From NCBI RefSeq assembly GCF_002115805.1, contig NZ_JFKC01000007.1, forward strand, positions 111,172 to 175,171: a DNA stretch of 64,000 nt, written 5' to 3'. Shown piece by piece: positions 36,258 through 46,000 of the stretch. Within the stretch, counting starts at the first letter, position 1. Each line of letters opens with the position of its first letter. Under the pieces are notes generated by a model. It was not told the origin of the DNA and did not search any database. It saw only the letters and a list, made by a program, of their open reading frames with translations. This stretch comes from Marivita geojedonensis (GTDB lineage Bacteria; Pseudomonadota; Alphaproteobacteria; Rhodobacterales; Rhodobacteraceae). The position numbers and the translations under genes are program-made.

Positions 36258-37115
36258 TCAGGTCTCTGTGAGGTCTGTCCAATGAAATGCGTTCTGGAAG
36301 GCTGCGATGCGGCCAACGGACGGCAGCGAAAAATGACTGCCCAGAACAACGCAATCGGCTTCGGATGCGGTTTCCAGGAGGCGCCGCCGGGATTTCACCG
36401 CCTGTTCAGCATCGACGTCGAACCGGAAGTGCCATTCAGGATGCCAGCACTGCGCCGCGGTGTGCAGCGCGTCGCCCGTGACAATCGCCTCTTTGCCTCT
36501 GCTGGCGACCCTAACCGAGACATGGCCCGGGGTGTGTCCGGGTGTCGGAATGAGGCTTACACAATCGTCCAGAATATGCCCTGCATCGACGAGTTCCGCC
36601 TGTCCTGCTGCAATCACGGGCAAGACGCTCTCAACGTAGAGGTCGGTGTTTCGCACTTTCTGCACGGATTCATCCGCTGCTGGCATCAGGTACCTCGCCT
36701 TTGGGAAAGTCGGTACCCAGCGCCCATCTTCAAGCCGGGTGTTCCAGCCGACATGGTCGGTATGGAGATGGGTGCACAATACATAGTCGATATCACTCAC
36801 TGTCAGACCCGCCGCCGCCAAAGATGACAGGAACCGCGTATCGGACCGTTTGTGCCAGTCAGGGAAAGTCGGAACCGTTTTGTCATTGCCAACACAGCTG
36901 TCGATCAGAATCCGGTGATGCGGCGTGATCAGAAGAAACCCCTGAACCGGAAGGATGAGGCGACCGGTTTCTCTGCAGATACAGCCGGGAACGTGGTTTT
37001 CTATGATCCGCGCGACATCGGCACCGGCATTCGGAAACAGTTCTTCGGGCGCCATGAACGGGCCGTGCATGTCAAGAAGCCTCCAGACTTCGACTTCTCC
37101 GATCCTACACAGCAT
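36258..37115 (-). CDS. MBL fold metallo-hydrolase
   Basis: A 285-residue metallo-beta-lactamase fold enzyme. The dinuclear metal motif HxHxDH is CTHLHTDHVGWN (about residue 115), with a later His in TPGHTPGHVSV and Asp in IVTGDALHT. The layout resembles AiiA-like lactonases and organophosphate/ester hydrolases, so N-acyl homoserine lactone hydrolysis is possible but not indicated. No signal peptide. It lies 26 bases after the small exported-protein gene on the same strand and ends 12 bases from a convergent transglutaminase gene. Confidence 0.88.
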   Translation of the reverse strand: MLCRIGEVEVWRLLDMHGPFMAPEELFPNAGADVARIIENHVPGCICRETGRLILPVQGFLLITPHHRILIDSCVGNDKTVPTFPDWHKRSDTRFLSSLAAAGLTVSDIDYVLCTHLHTDHVGWNTRLEDGRWVPTFPKARYLMPAADESVQKVRNTDLYVESVLPVIAAGQAELVDAGHILDDCVSLIPTPGHTPGHVSVRVASRGKEAIVTGDALHTAAQCWHPEWHFRFDVDAEQAVKSRRRLLETASEADCVVLGSHFSLPSVGRIAAFQNAFHWTDLTET

Positions 37116-37141
37116 GGCGGTGCCTCTTCCTTATCAGCGAG

Positions 37142-37624
37142 CTACTCCGGAACGCAGGTTTCACCCCTGAAACAGGACATAACCTGTCGTTCCTGGGCAT
37201 CGGACGGTTCGGAATACGTCATACCCGGACAGGGGCCGATCTCCATCACCCACACTTGGCCGTCCTTCCGAAGAAATGTCAGATGCAGTCCCTTTGTCGT
37301 GGCACCGCACCACGGGCCAAGACAGGACACGCGCAGGATCACGTCGCGTTCAAAGGGTTTGGTAAAACCATCGCGGGTGAGGGACCGACCTGCCAACCAG
37401 GCTGGGATTTCGACGCTGTCGCGCATCCACGATTGGCGTTGGTCCATCCGGTTGGGCAACGCGGACTCTTCGAAGTGAAGTTCACCGCGTACAACGATGT
37501 AGGTTTGGTCTGACTGTGCCGCCCGCGCGTAATCGCGGGCGATGTCGGGTGCCATGCAACTCAATGCCCACGACGGCTGGGCCAATGCGGCAAACGCTGC
37601 AAAAAGACCCGACCGGAGGATCAC
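37142..37624 (-). CDS. exported Cys-containing protein, unknown function
   Basis: A 160-residue protein with signal peptide [22 protein letters not shown]. The mature part has six or so Cys ([28 protein letters not shown]), suggesting disulfides in the periplasm, and a beta-rich body ([27 protein letters not shown]) that could be an OB-like fold. The GTG start overlaps the rppH stop (GTGA). Not recognised; probably co-expressed with rppH. Confidence 0.75.
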   Translation of the reverse strand: MILRSGLFAAFAALAQPSWALSCMAPDIARDYARAAQSDQTYIVVRGELHFEESALPNRMDQRQSWMRDSVEIPAWLAGRSLTRDGFTKPFERDVILRVSCLGPWCGATTKGLHLTFLRKDGQVWVMEIGPCPGMTYSEPSDAQERQVMSCFRGETCVPE

Positions 37625-38103
37625 AGGTGATCCTTGAACGCCGCAAGGACACGTTCGTAAACGTGCCGTTTGAACGGAACGATGTTGTTAATGAGCCGAT
37701 CCGGCTGCATCCATTGCCAGCGGCTGAATTCCTGATGCTCGGTGGCGATATCCACCTGGTCATCCCGCCCGTTGAACCGCATCAGGAACCATTTCTGTTC
37801 CTGCCCGCGATACCTCCCCTTCCACAGCTGGCCGACGAGATCGTGCGGCAGGTCATAAGGGATCCAGTCTTTGGTCTCAGCCTCGACCTTTACGAGGTCA
37901 GCCGTAACGCCGGTTTCCTCCCAAAGCTCGCGCAGCGCGGCGTCGCGGGGGCTTTCACCTTTGTCCACACCGCCCTGGGGCATCTGCCAGGCAGGTCCCG
38001 GATTGTCGATGCGCTGGCCTACAAAAACATGGCCATCCCGGTTGACGAGCATCACGCCGACACAGGGACGGTATGGGAGACGGGCAATGTCTTCGGGGGT
38101 CAT
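37621..38103 (-). CDS. rppH: RNA pyrophosphohydrolase (Nudix)
   Basis: Removes pyrophosphate from 5'-triphosphate RNA and starts mRNA decay; related enzymes also hydrolyse diadenosine polyphosphates. The 160-residue protein has the full Nudix box [20 protein letters not shown] (about residues 45-64), the N-terminal [21 protein letters not shown], and [21 protein letters not shown] near the C-terminus, all typical of RppH/IalA. It lies downstream of the ctpA operon, separated by a strong hairpin. Confidence 0.94.
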   Translation of the reverse strand: MTPEDIARLPYRPCVGVMLVNRDGHVFVGQRIDNPGPAWQMPQGGVDKGESPRDAALRELWEETGVTADLVKVEAETKDWIPYDLPHDLVGQLWKGRYRGQEQKWFLMRFNGRDDQVDIATEHQEFSRWQWMQPDRLINNIVPFKRHVYERVLAAFKDHL

Positions 38104-38121
38104 CTTGAGGCTTTCGTCAGG

Positions 38122-38149
38122 ATGCGGCGCGGGACGGCCCGCGCCGCAT
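38122..38149. terminator. 12-bp hairpin between ctpA and rppH
   Basis: ATGCGGCGCGGG and CCCGCGCCGCAT flank an ACGG loop: a perfect 12-bp, very GC-rich stem just after the ctpA stop and 19 bases before the rppH start. No T-run, so it may attenuate rather than fully stop read-through from the gpmI-envC-ctpA operon. Confidence 0.7.
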
Positions 38150-38154
38150 TTGGC

Positions 38155-39495
38155 TCAGTCTTTCGAGGGTTGAAGGGCGGTCAGACCCTTGAGGATGTCG
38201 ATGGCATAGGCCAACTGGTAGTCCTCTTCGCGCAGCGCAGCCGCAGCTTCGGCCTTGGCGCGATCAGCCTCAATCTGCTGAATCTCATCCTCGGTCAGGC
38301 TGTCATTGTCGAGGCTGCCGCGGAGGTCTGCCTCGGAGCGGTTGAAGACGTTGGTCTCTTCATCGTCCTCTTCGCTTGCTTCGGGACGGCGCGGTTGGGC
38401 AACGACAATATCCGGTGACACGCCAAGCGCCTGGATCGAACGCCCCGACGGTGTGTAGTAGCGCGCGGTGGTCAGGCGCATGGCACCGTCGCCCCGCAGC
38501 GGCATAACGGTCTGGACAGACCCCTTACCGAAGGACTTTGTGCCAACGACAATGGCCCGACGGTGATCCTGCAGCGCGCCCGCAACAATCTCCGACGCGG
38601 AAGCTGAACCGCCGTTGATCAGCACAACGATGGGCTTGCCCTCGGCAAGGTCACCCGGCGTCGCATTATAGCGGTCACCATCTTCAGGATTGCGGCCACG
38701 GGTACTGACGATTTCGCCCTTGTCGAGGAAGGCATCGCTGACCCGGATCGCCTGGTTCAGAAGACCACCGGGGTTGTTGCGAAGATCGAGAACGATCCCT
38801 TCGACATTCTCCATTCCGCCTGCCGCTTCGACCTGTTCGGCAAGACCTTCTTCGAGGTTGGAATAAGTCTGGTCGTTGAAGGTGGTCACACGGAGCACGA
38901 CGGCATCGCCCTGAAGTCGGGTGCGCACGGCCGTCAGCTTGATCGTGTCGCGAATGATCGACACGTCGAACGGTTCGGTTTCACCTTCACGGACAACAGT
39001 GATGATGATTTCCGATCCGACAGGTCCCCGCATCATGTCGACCGCTTCGTCAAGCGTCAGGCCCAGAACGGATTCGCCGTCAACATGCGTGATGAAATCA
39101 CCCGCTTCGATTCCGGCCGCATCGGCAGGCGTGCCATCGATGGGGGAGACCACTTTGACAAACCCGTCTTCCTGAGTGACTTCGATCCCGAGACCACCGA
39201 ACTCGCCGCGCGTCTGGACGCGCATATCGGCTGCATCATCCGGCGAGAGGTAGCTGGAATGCGGATCGAGAGAGGTGAGCATGCCGTCAATGGCGGCTTC
39301 GATCAGATCGCCTGCATCCACCTCTTCGACATATTGTGCGCGGATCCGTTCAAAAATGTCACCAAACAGGTCAAGCTGTTCGTAGACGCTTGTGGAACGG
39401 GCGCTTTCCTGCGCGATCAGTGGGCCGACGAACTGGGTCGTGGCCACGATGCCCGCAAGTGTGCCGCCCATGGCCGCCATGACTACTTTTTTCAT
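38155..39495 (-). CDS. ctpA: S41 family carboxy-terminal processing peptidase
   Basis: A 446-residue periplasmic serine protease. An N-terminal signal/anchor (MKKVVMAAMGGTLAGIVATT) precedes a PDZ domain (about residues 85-165, GGLGIEVTQEDGFVKVVSPI) and the S41 core with catalytic Ser in INGGSASASEIVAGAL and Lys in VGTKSFGKGSVQT. The C-terminal tail (about residue 380 on) is acidic and likely flexible. Its start overlaps the envC-like stop by 4 bases; CtpA and LytM-type activators often act together in cell-wall remodelling. Confidence 0.95.
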   Translation of the reverse strand: MKKVVMAAMGGTLAGIVATTQFVGPLIAQESARSTSVYEQLDLFGDIFERIRAQYVEEVDAGDLIEAAIDGMLTSLDPHSSYLSPDDAADMRVQTRGEFGGLGIEVTQEDGFVKVVSPIDGTPADAAGIEAGDFITHVDGESVLGLTLDEAVDMMRGPVGSEIIITVVREGETEPFDVSIIRDTIKLTAVRTRLQGDAVVLRVTTFNDQTYSNLEEGLAEQVEAAGGMENVEGIVLDLRNNPGGLLNQAIRVSDAFLDKGEIVSTRGRNPEDGDRYNATPGDLAEGKPIVVLINGGSASASEIVAGALQDHRRAIVVGTKSFGKGSVQTVMPLRGDGAMRLTTARYYTPSGRSIQALGVSPDIVVAQPRRPEASEEDDEETNVFNRSEADLRGSLDNDSLTEDEIQQIEADRAKAEAAAALREEDYQLAYAIDILKGLTALQPSKD

Positions 39496-40622
39496 TCGGT
39501 CCTTCCCTTATCATCTGTGAACCACCCGAGGGGGTCCTCCGGCGTGTCGCCGAGTCTGACCTCTATATAGAGCGTTTCGGACAGCGCTTCGCCAGCCCTT
39601 TCACCGGATGGTGATTGAATATCGTCCGGGCTGCCCTCCGGCCCGCCCATCAAACCAACAGGGCTGCCTTCGGGAAGCACCTCGCCGGTCTCTCCGAATA
39701 CGGTATCCAAACCGGCAAAGACGAAGAGGATATCCGGCTCGGGTTCAAGAATACTCACCAGGCCGTAATCCAGCAGCGGACCCCGGTAACGGATCGTTGC
39801 GGCCGTCGGTGTCGTGACCAGCGCGCGCGGCCGGGTCGCAATCAGAACACCGGGGCGGGTCACGCCCGCTGCGTCGGTTTCACCAGCGCGGCGCAGAATC
39901 TCGCCGGCCACAGGCAGCGGCAGCGTGCCCTTGCGGTTGCGCGTGGCGGGCAGATCAAGGTCAGTTTCGTTTTCTGAGATCTGGCTCAGACCAGCCGCAA
40001 AACCATCGAGTGTCTCCGTCGCCGCGATCAGCAGAGCCGTCTTGACAGGATCCTCTGTGAATTTACGCGGCAGATCGGTGCGGTCGGCCATTGCCTGGCT
40101 GAGTTGTGCGCGCGCGGCCTGGACATTCGCCAGACCTGATTGAAGCGTATTCGCGGCGTCCTGCTGAAGCTGTCGCAACACGGACGCTTCCTCGACATCG
40201 GCGCGCAGGTCTGCGGCCGCATCCGAAAGCGCCGGTGTGACCGACGCCATCAGCAGACCTGCCCGCGCGGCGCCGATCGGGCCATCCGGATGCACAAAGC
40301 TCTTGGGACCGGCGGTATTCCCGAGCGCAGACAAGGCCGCAAGCAGCCGGGTCACTTCCGCATCGCGTGCGTCAAGGTCGCGGCGGAGTTCGGTTTCCCG
40401 GATCGACGCAGCCCTGAGCCCGTCCCGCATCGCGGCGAGTCCTGTCTCAAACGCCTGCACCGCTTCGGTCAAAGCGCGGACCCTGTCGCGCGCGGTGTCA
40501 GCCGCATCGAGCCGGGCCGTGGCCTCTTCCAGCTGACGCATCGCGCTCTTCGCCGCTTCGGCGGGTGTCTGCGCCGCAATCGGTGTGCCAATCAGGCATA
40601 TTAGAACTGCCAGGAGCCTCAT
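39492..40622 (-). CDS. EnvC-like murein hydrolase activator (degenerate LytM domain)
   Basis: A 376-residue exported protein: signal peptide MRLLAVLICLIGTPIAAQ, coiled-coil region (about residues 20-90 and 130-185) and a C-terminal LytM/M23 domain (about residues 235-360). The metal-binding His residues of active M23 peptidases are missing; the HxH strand is replaced by ILFVFAGLD. This is the EnvC pattern, where the LytM domain activates an amidase instead of cutting peptidoglycan. It is coupled by ATGA overlaps to gpmI upstream and ctpA downstream. Confidence 0.88.
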   Translation of the reverse strand: MRLLAVLICLIGTPIAAQTPAEAAKSAMRQLEEATARLDAADTARDRVRALTEAVQAFETGLAAMRDGLRAASIRETELRRDLDARDAEVTRLLAALSALGNTAGPKSFVHPDGPIGAARAGLLMASVTPALSDAAADLRADVEEASVLRQLQQDAANTLQSGLANVQAARAQLSQAMADRTDLPRKFTEDPVKTALLIAATETLDGFAAGLSQISENETDLDLPATRNRKGTLPLPVAGEILRRAGETDAAGVTRPGVLIATRPRALVTTPTAATIRYRGPLLDYGLVSILEPEPDILFVFAGLDTVFGETGEVLPEGSPVGLMGGPEGSPDDIQSPSGERAGEALSETLYIEVRLGDTPEDPLGWFTDDKGRTE

Positions 40623-42136
40623 GTGCGGATCAGGCTTGCCCCGGTCATTTCCTGTGGCTGAGGCAGCCCCATCAGAGCCAGCAGCGTCGGTGCCAGATCG
40701 GCCAATCGCCCATCGGCAAGCGAGGCTCCCTCTGGCCCACCGAAAAGCACTACGGGAACGAGGTTGGTTGTATGCGCAGTATGTGGCCCGCCGGTTTCGG
40801 GATCGACCATGGTTTCACAATTGCCATGGTCAGCTGTGACGATCATCGCGCCCCCAGCTTTTTCGACAGCGGCCAGAACCTTGCCCAGACCGGCGTCCAC
40901 CGCTTCACACGCCTTGATCGCCGCATCCAGATCACCCGTGTGCCCGACCATGTCGGGATTTGCATAGTTGGTGACGATCAGATCGTACCCAGCCTCCACC
41001 GCCGCGACGAATTTCTCGGTCACTTCTGCGGCAGACATTTCAGGTTGCAGGTCATATGTAGCCACGTTCGGGCTCTTTGGCATGAACCGGTCTTCCCCCG
41101 CTTCCGGGGTTTCCTGCCCACCGTTGAGGAAGAAAGTGACATGCGGATACTTTTCAGTTTCGGCAAGCCGGTACTGCTTCAGCCCGTGTTTCGCCACCCA
41201 TTCGCCCAAGGTATTCACGATCTCCTGCTTGGGATAGGCAGTGGTCATGTAGGCATTGTGAGCCGTCGAATAATCCACCATGCCCAGAAGCGCTGAAAGC
41301 TGCGGTCGCTCGCGGTCAAAACCCTCGAAATCAGACGCGCCAATCGCGGCGAGGATTTCGCGCGCGCGGTCAGCACGGAAATTGAGGCAAAAGAACCCGT
41401 CACCCTTCGTCAGCCCGGTGTAGCCCCCAATCACGCGCGGTTCGATGAACTCGTCGCTCTGATCTGCGGCATACGCGTCGGCAACAGCCTGCTGTGCCGT
41501 GTCGGCCCCGATTCCCTGTCCTGTGATCATCGCATCATAGGCGCGCTTCACACGGTCCCAGCGGGTGTCGCGATCCATCGCGAAGTACCGCCCGATGACG
41601 GTGCCAATCGATGCGGTGTCAGGAAGCGAACTGGCCAGATCATCTACAAAGCCGCTGGCCGAGGTCGGTGCAACGTCTCGTCCGTCAGTGATCGCGTGGA
41701 TGACCACAGGCACACCCTGATCGGTCAGAAGTTTTACCGCGGCCTTGATATGGCTGATATGCCCATGCACACCTCCGTCCGAGACGACGCCCATCACATG
41801 CGCACGGCCTCCTGACTCTTTGACCTTTTTCGCGAAATCGAGGATCGCGGCGTTCCCGAAAAAGCTGCCATCTTCGATGGCGAGGTCGATCTGACCAAGA
41901 TCCATCGCCACAACGCGGCCCGCTCCGATATTGGTATGCCCTACCTCGGAATTGCCCATCTGCCCGCTTGGCAGGCCCACGTCCGGACCATGTGTGACGA
42001 GCGTCGCATGGGGACATGTGGCCATCAGATGATCCATCGTCGGCGTGTTCGCCAGTTTCGGCGCATTTGCGGTGGGGTCGTCGCGCAAGCCCCAGCCGTC
42101 CAGGATGGTCAAAACGACAGGTTTCGGGGTTGTCAT
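40619..42136 (-). CDS. gpmI: 2,3-bisphosphoglycerate-independent phosphoglycerate mutase
   Basis: Interconverts 3- and 2-phosphoglycerate with two Mn ions and a phosphoserine intermediate. The 505-residue length and start at ATG 42136 match the family. Ser in GQMGNSEVGHTNIGAGR is the nucleophile; ILDGWG at the N-terminus, GVHSH-type SDGGVHGHISHI, NYANPDMVGHTG and TADHGNCE supply metal ligands. It is first in the gpmI-envC-ctpA operon, a gene order found in many proteobacteria. Confidence 0.97.
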   Translation of the reverse strand: MTTPKPVVLTILDGWGLRDDPTANAPKLANTPTMDHLMATCPHATLVTHGPDVGLPSGQMGNSEVGHTNIGAGRVVAMDLGQIDLAIEDGSFFGNAAILDFAKKVKESGGRAHVMGVVSDGGVHGHISHIKAAVKLLTDQGVPVVIHAITDGRDVAPTSASGFVDDLASSLPDTASIGTVIGRYFAMDRDTRWDRVKRAYDAMITGQGIGADTAQQAVADAYAADQSDEFIEPRVIGGYTGLTKGDGFFCLNFRADRAREILAAIGASDFEGFDRERPQLSALLGMVDYSTAHNAYMTTAYPKQEIVNTLGEWVAKHGLKQYRLAETEKYPHVTFFLNGGQETPEAGEDRFMPKSPNVATYDLQPEMSAAEVTEKFVAAVEAGYDLIVTNYANPDMVGHTGDLDAAIKACEAVDAGLGKVLAAVEKAGGAMIVTADHGNCETMVDPETGGPHTAHTTNLVPVVLFGGPEGASLADGRLADLAPTLLALMGLPQPQEMTGASLIRT

Positions 42137-42296
42137 ATGCGGTGTCCTCTGCTCGACCCGGCCTTGAGCGGGGTTTAGCAGAGGTGTCACCGGATGTGGA
42201 GAGGCCGCTTATCCGTATACATTGAACCGCTCACGCAGTCCGACCGTTTTCGGGCGCCTCCCGGCCCATTTGACAATGACCAAGCAGGGCAAGGCG

Positions 42297-42902
42297 CTAG
42301 CCGAACATCCGCCACCCTGCCAACCAACGGGTCAGGGTGGTGAGCGCACACAGTGCCGCGAAGGTATAAGCAAGCCAAGGGAACGCCGCCGGGAAAAGAC
42401 ACATCGCCACGAAGAGCGCGATGGTTTCAGTGCCTTCAGTCAGACCGCCAAGATAGAAGATGCCTTTGGTCGGATACTGATCGGAGGTGATGCCGCGTTT
42501 TTCGGCGATGATCGAGAACGCAAGGAAACTCGATCCGGTGCCAATGAAACTGCATATCAGCAGGGCGGCAGGAAGCGCGTTCGTCATCGGATCATGCAGA
42601 GCGAACCCCAGCGGAAACAGGCCGTAGAACATGAAATCAAGCGCAATGTCGAGAAACGCCCCCCGATCCGTTGGTCGGGTCAACCGTGCGACTGCGCCAT
42701 CAAGGCCATCTGCAAGCCGGTTGAGAGCGAGGCAGGTCAGGGCAGTTGCAAAAAGGCCCGCAGCAGCGGCGAGCACACCGATGATCCCGAAACCGAATCC
42801 GATCAAGGTGATCTGATCGGCGCTGACCCCATGCGCGACAAGCCATCGGGCCGGGCGGTCGACGGCACGTTTGACGAATGGCAAGAGGGCGGCATCGAGC
42901 AT
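42297..42902 (-). CDS. CDP-alcohol phosphatidyltransferase family protein (YnjF-like)
   Basis: A 201-residue inner-membrane protein with about six transmembrane segments. The family signature DGx2ARx8Gx3Dx3D is present as ADGLDGAVARLTRP...GAFLDIALD (about residues 66-90), with both catalytic Asp residues. It would transfer a phosphatidyl or phosphoalcohol group from a CDP-alcohol. It lies divergently, 164 bases from a ynjBCD-type ABC transporter. In E. coli the ynjBCD genes are also next to a CDP-alcohol transferase gene (ynjF), so the link appears conserved. Confidence 0.85.
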   Translation of the reverse strand: MLDAALLPFVKRAVDRPARWLVAHGVSADQITLIGFGFGIIGVLAAAAGLFATALTCLALNRLADGLDGAVARLTRPTDRGAFLDIALDFMFYGLFPLGFALHDPMTNALPAALLICSFIGTGSSFLAFSIIAEKRGITSDQYPTKGIFYLGGLTEGTETIALFVAMCLFPAAFPWLAYTFAALCALTTLTRWLAGWRMFG

Positions 42903-43066
42903 TACCGGTGTCCTTATCAGAGGTCGGACATGGCATTATCGGGCCGAACGACGCGGGTACACTGAAATCTTGCACACCTGTTTGTCATTTGACCGGAGGC
43001 CGGAAACGCTGGTTTTTTCCACGCCATTCGGTAAGTGAACCTCAACGATCAAAGGAAAGACCCGTT

Positions 43067-44272
43067 ATGCGCCTGTTGTTTGCCGCCCTTTTTGCCACCA
43101 TGACGGCGGTCGCCGTACAGGCCGAACCAGATCCGACCGATTGGGAGGCCGTAACAGAAGAGGCGCGCGGGCAAACGGTTTACTGGAATGCTTGGGGTGG
43201 CTCGGACACGATCAACAGCTTCATTGGTTGGATCGGAGATCGGGTACAGGATGAGTACGGCGTCACACTCGAGCATGTGAAGCTTTCCGACACAGCCGAG
43301 GCAGTCAGCCGCGTTCTGGCCGAAAAGACGGCCGGAAAGGATGAGGGTGGCGCGGTCGATATGATCTGGATTAACGGCGAGAATTTTGCTGCGATGAAGC
43401 GGCAGGATCTTCTGTTTGGTCCCTGGGTCGAGTCGATGCCGAGCTGGGCCAAGGTGGATGTGGCAGGCAAGCCAGCGGTGATTTCCGATTTCACCGTGCC
43501 GACCGACGGGCTCGAAGCGCCCTGGGGCATGGCGCAGGTGGTTTTCTATTATGATGCCGCGCGGCTCGAGACGCCGCCGACGACAATGAACGCCCTAGCA
43601 GACTATGCAGCGTCCAATCCGGGTCGGTTCACCTATCCCCAGCCCCCCAACTTCCTTGGATCGACATTTCTCAAACAGGCGCTGATCGAGTTTGTACCGG
43701 ACATGTCGGTCCTTCAGGCCCCGGAGGAGGAAGCCGACTACGAGGCCGTGACAGCTTCGTTCTGGACATTTCTTGACGATCTGACCCCAACGCTTTGGCG
43801 TCAGGGGCGTGCCTATCCACAGAATGAATCTCGCCAGATCCAGCTCATGGCAGATGGTGAGATTGACCTGGCGATAAGCTTCAATCCCAATGAAGCCAGC
43901 AACGCGATCGCCAACGGCCAACTTCAGAACAGCGTTCGCAGCTACGTGATGGATGCCGGCAGTATCGGAAACGCAAGTTTTGTCGCGATCCCTTACAACG
44001 CCAGTGCAAAGGCAGGCGCTATGGTTGTGGCGAACTTCATGATGTCGCCAGAGGCGCAGGCCATGATGCAGGATCCGGAGGTCTGGGGACTGGGCACCGT
44101 TCTGGACATTGCCAAACTATCGGACGACGAACGCGCGAAGTTCGAGGCGCTCGAGATGGGCGTCGCGACACTTCCGCCCTCGGAACTCGGTGCCACCCTG
44201 CCAGAACCACATCCAAGCTGGATGGTCCGCCTGGAAGAGGACTGGGCAGAGCGTTACGGCGTCGCGCAATAG
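43067..44272 (+). CDS. ynjB: ABC transporter substrate-binding protein (YnjB-like)
   Basis: A 401-residue periplasmic binding protein with signal peptide MRLLFAALFATMTAVAVQA. TVYWNAWGGSDTINSFIGWI at the mature N-terminus is characteristic of the YnjB family; IWINGENFAAMKRQDLLFGP and PYNASAKAGAMVVANFMMSPEAQ are typical of extracellular binding proteins with iron/thiamine-type folds. AAAGGA precedes the ATG. Substrate unknown; it is followed by the permease after 9 bases. Confidence 0.88.
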   Translation: MRLLFAALFATMTAVAVQAEPDPTDWEAVTEEARGQTVYWNAWGGSDTINSFIGWIGDRVQDEYGVTLEHVKLSDTAEAVSRVLAEKTAGKDEGGAVDMIWINGENFAAMKRQDLLFGPWVESMPSWAKVDVAGKPAVISDFTVPTDGLEAPWGMAQVVFYYDAARLETPPTTMNALADYAASNPGRFTYPQPPNFLGSTFLKQALIEFVPDMSVLQAPEEEADYEAVTASFWTFLDDLTPTLWRQGRAYPQNESRQIQLMADGEIDLAISFNPNEASNAIANGQLQNSVRSYVMDAGSIGNASFVAIPYNASAKAGAMVVANFMMSPEAQAMMQDPEVWGLGTVLDIAKLSDDERAKFEALEMGVATLPPSELGATLPEPHPSWMVRLEEDWAERYGVAQ

Positions 44273-44281
44273 GCGCACGGC

Positions 44282-46000
44282 GTGTCCACCAGCTGTGACC
44301 CGGCAACGCGGCGTGCCAAACTGCTTCCCTGGGCGCCGGTTCTGACACTTGCTGTCATGGTTGGGCCTGTGGTTGCCGGCGTTTTGGGCACTCTGGCACC
44401 GGCATTCGGATACCTGCCTGCGCTGGGTGGCGACAATTTCGGTCTCGCTGCATTTCGCATGCTCTTTGAATGGCCCGGTGTCTTCCGCGCGTCTGTCCTG
44501 AGCGTGACTACCGGAGTCGCTGCAACCGTGCTGTCGCTGTTGGTGGTTGTGTTGATCTGCGCCTCTTGGAGTGGCACGCGGGCTTTTCAGATTATCGAGC
44601 GGATGCTCTCTCCACTTCTTTCGATCCCGCACGCCGCCGCCGCCTTCGGGCTTGCGTTCCTGATCGCACCGTCCGGGTGGATATCGCGGGCCACCTCTCC
44701 CTGGCTGACCGGCTGGGAGAGGCCGCCCGACATTCTGATCCTGCAGGATCCTTTTGGTCTTTCGCTTATTGCCGGTCTCGTCGTCAAAGAAGTGCCTTTC
44801 CTTCTCTTGATGACGCTGGCAGCGCTCAATCAAATCCGCACTGCGCAAGCCCGGGATACCGCGCTCGCGCTGGGGTATGCGCCGGTAACGGCTTGGATCA
44901 AGACCGTGTTCCCCAGAGTCTACGCGCAGATCCGACTACCGGTTTTTGCTGTTCTCGCGTTTTCGATGACGGTGGTGGATGTGTCGCTGATCCTTGGACC
45001 GACGACGCCGCCGACGCTCGCGGTTCAGATTCTGAAATGGATGAACGACCCGGATCTGAACATGCGGTTCCTGGCGTCGGCGGCTGCCGTCTGGCAGTTG
45101 GGTCTGGTGATTGGAACACTGATCCTGTGGCGTCTCGCGGAACGGCTGATGGCGGGCCTGGGGCGAAACTGGGTGATTTCCGGTGGCCGGGGCGGCGCGA
45201 CGGGCCTTTTTCGGGGAGTGTCGCTTGGCGCGGCCGCACTGAGCGCTGGTGCCATTTTCTTTGGTCTGCTCGGACTTTCTGTCTGGTCCTTTGCCGGGTT
45301 CTGGAGCTTCCCCGACCTTCTCCCCGCTGCGTTTTCCACCAAAACATGGATGCGCCATATGATGAACCTGTGGCCAATAGTGACGGAGACACTTGTCATT
45401 GCGTGCGCGGCAACCATGGTTGCGCTTGTCCTGACCCTTGCCTGCCTTGAAGCGGAAGAGCGGCACGGATTGAGACCAAGCACAAAGGCTCTCTGGCTGC
45501 TTTATGTGCCCCTGATCGTACCGCAGATCGCATTTCTGACCGGGCTTCAGACACTGGCGATCTTTACCGGTATCGACGGAAACCGGATTGCAGTGATCGT
45601 GGTGCATGTCATCTTTGTGCTTCCTTATGTGTTCCTGTCTCTGGCAGACCCGTTCCGCAACTGGGATGCTCGCTATGGTCACGTTGCGCGAGCACTTGGA
45701 GCGGGATGTGACGGAGTTCTTTGGCGCGTTCGTCTGCCCATGCTGCTGCGCCCTATCCTGATTGCCTCTGCCGTAGGTTTTGCCGTGTCCATCGGACAGT
45801 TCTTACCGACGCTCCTTGCAGGGGCCGGACGGGTGCAGACTCTCACGACCGAAGCCGTCGCTCTGGCATCCGGGGGTGATCGTCGCGTGATTTCGGTGTA
45901 TGCGCTGAGCCAGACAGCGCTGGCGCTTCTGCCTTTTGCTCTGGCGCTTCTTTTACCTGCCATTGTCTGGCGCAATCGCAGGGGGCTGCGCCATGCCTGA
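44282..46000 (+). CDS. ynjC: ABC transporter permease (YnjC-like)
   Basis: A 572-residue inner-membrane protein with two fused permease halves, about 12 transmembrane segments. Each half has an EAA-type loop: ARDTALALGYAPVTAWIKTVFP (about residue 191) and YGHVARALGAGCDGVLWRVRLP (about residue 466). This single-chain layout resembles ThiP/SfuB-type permeases and matches YnjC. It starts with GTG and overlaps the ATPase gene by 8 bases. Confidence 0.9.
   Translation: MSTSCDPATRRAKLLPWAPVLTLAVMVGPVVAGVLGTLAPAFGYLPALGGDNFGLAAFRMLFEWPGVFRASVLSVTTGVAATVLSLLVVVLICASWSGTRAFQIIERMLSPLLSIPHAAAAFGLAFLIAPSGWISRATSPWLTGWERPPDILILQDPFGLSLIAGLVVKEVPFLLLMTLAALNQIRTAQARDTALALGYAPVTAWIKTVFPRVYAQIRLPVFAVLAFSMTVVDVSLILGPTTPPTLAVQILKWMNDPDLNMRFLASAAAVWQLGLVIGTLILWRLAERLMAGLGRNWVISGGRGGATGLFRGVSLGAAALSAGAIFFGLLGLSVWSFAGFWSFPDLLPAAFSTKTWMRHMMNLWPIVTETLVIACAATMVALVLTLACLEAEERHGLRPSTKALWLLYVPLIVPQIAFLTGLQTLAIFTGIDGNRIAVIVVHVIFVLPYVFLSLADPFRNWDARYGHVARALGAGCDGVLWRVRLPMLLRPILIASAVGFAVSIGQFLPTLLAGAGRVQTLTTEAVALASGGDRRVISVYALSQTALALLPFALALLLPAIVWRNRRGLRHA

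Noticed and set aside
36258..37115. MBL hydrolase as a quorum-quenching lactonase
   Set aside because: The HxHxDH motif is common to the whole superfamily; no lactonase-specific feature or quorum gene is nearby.
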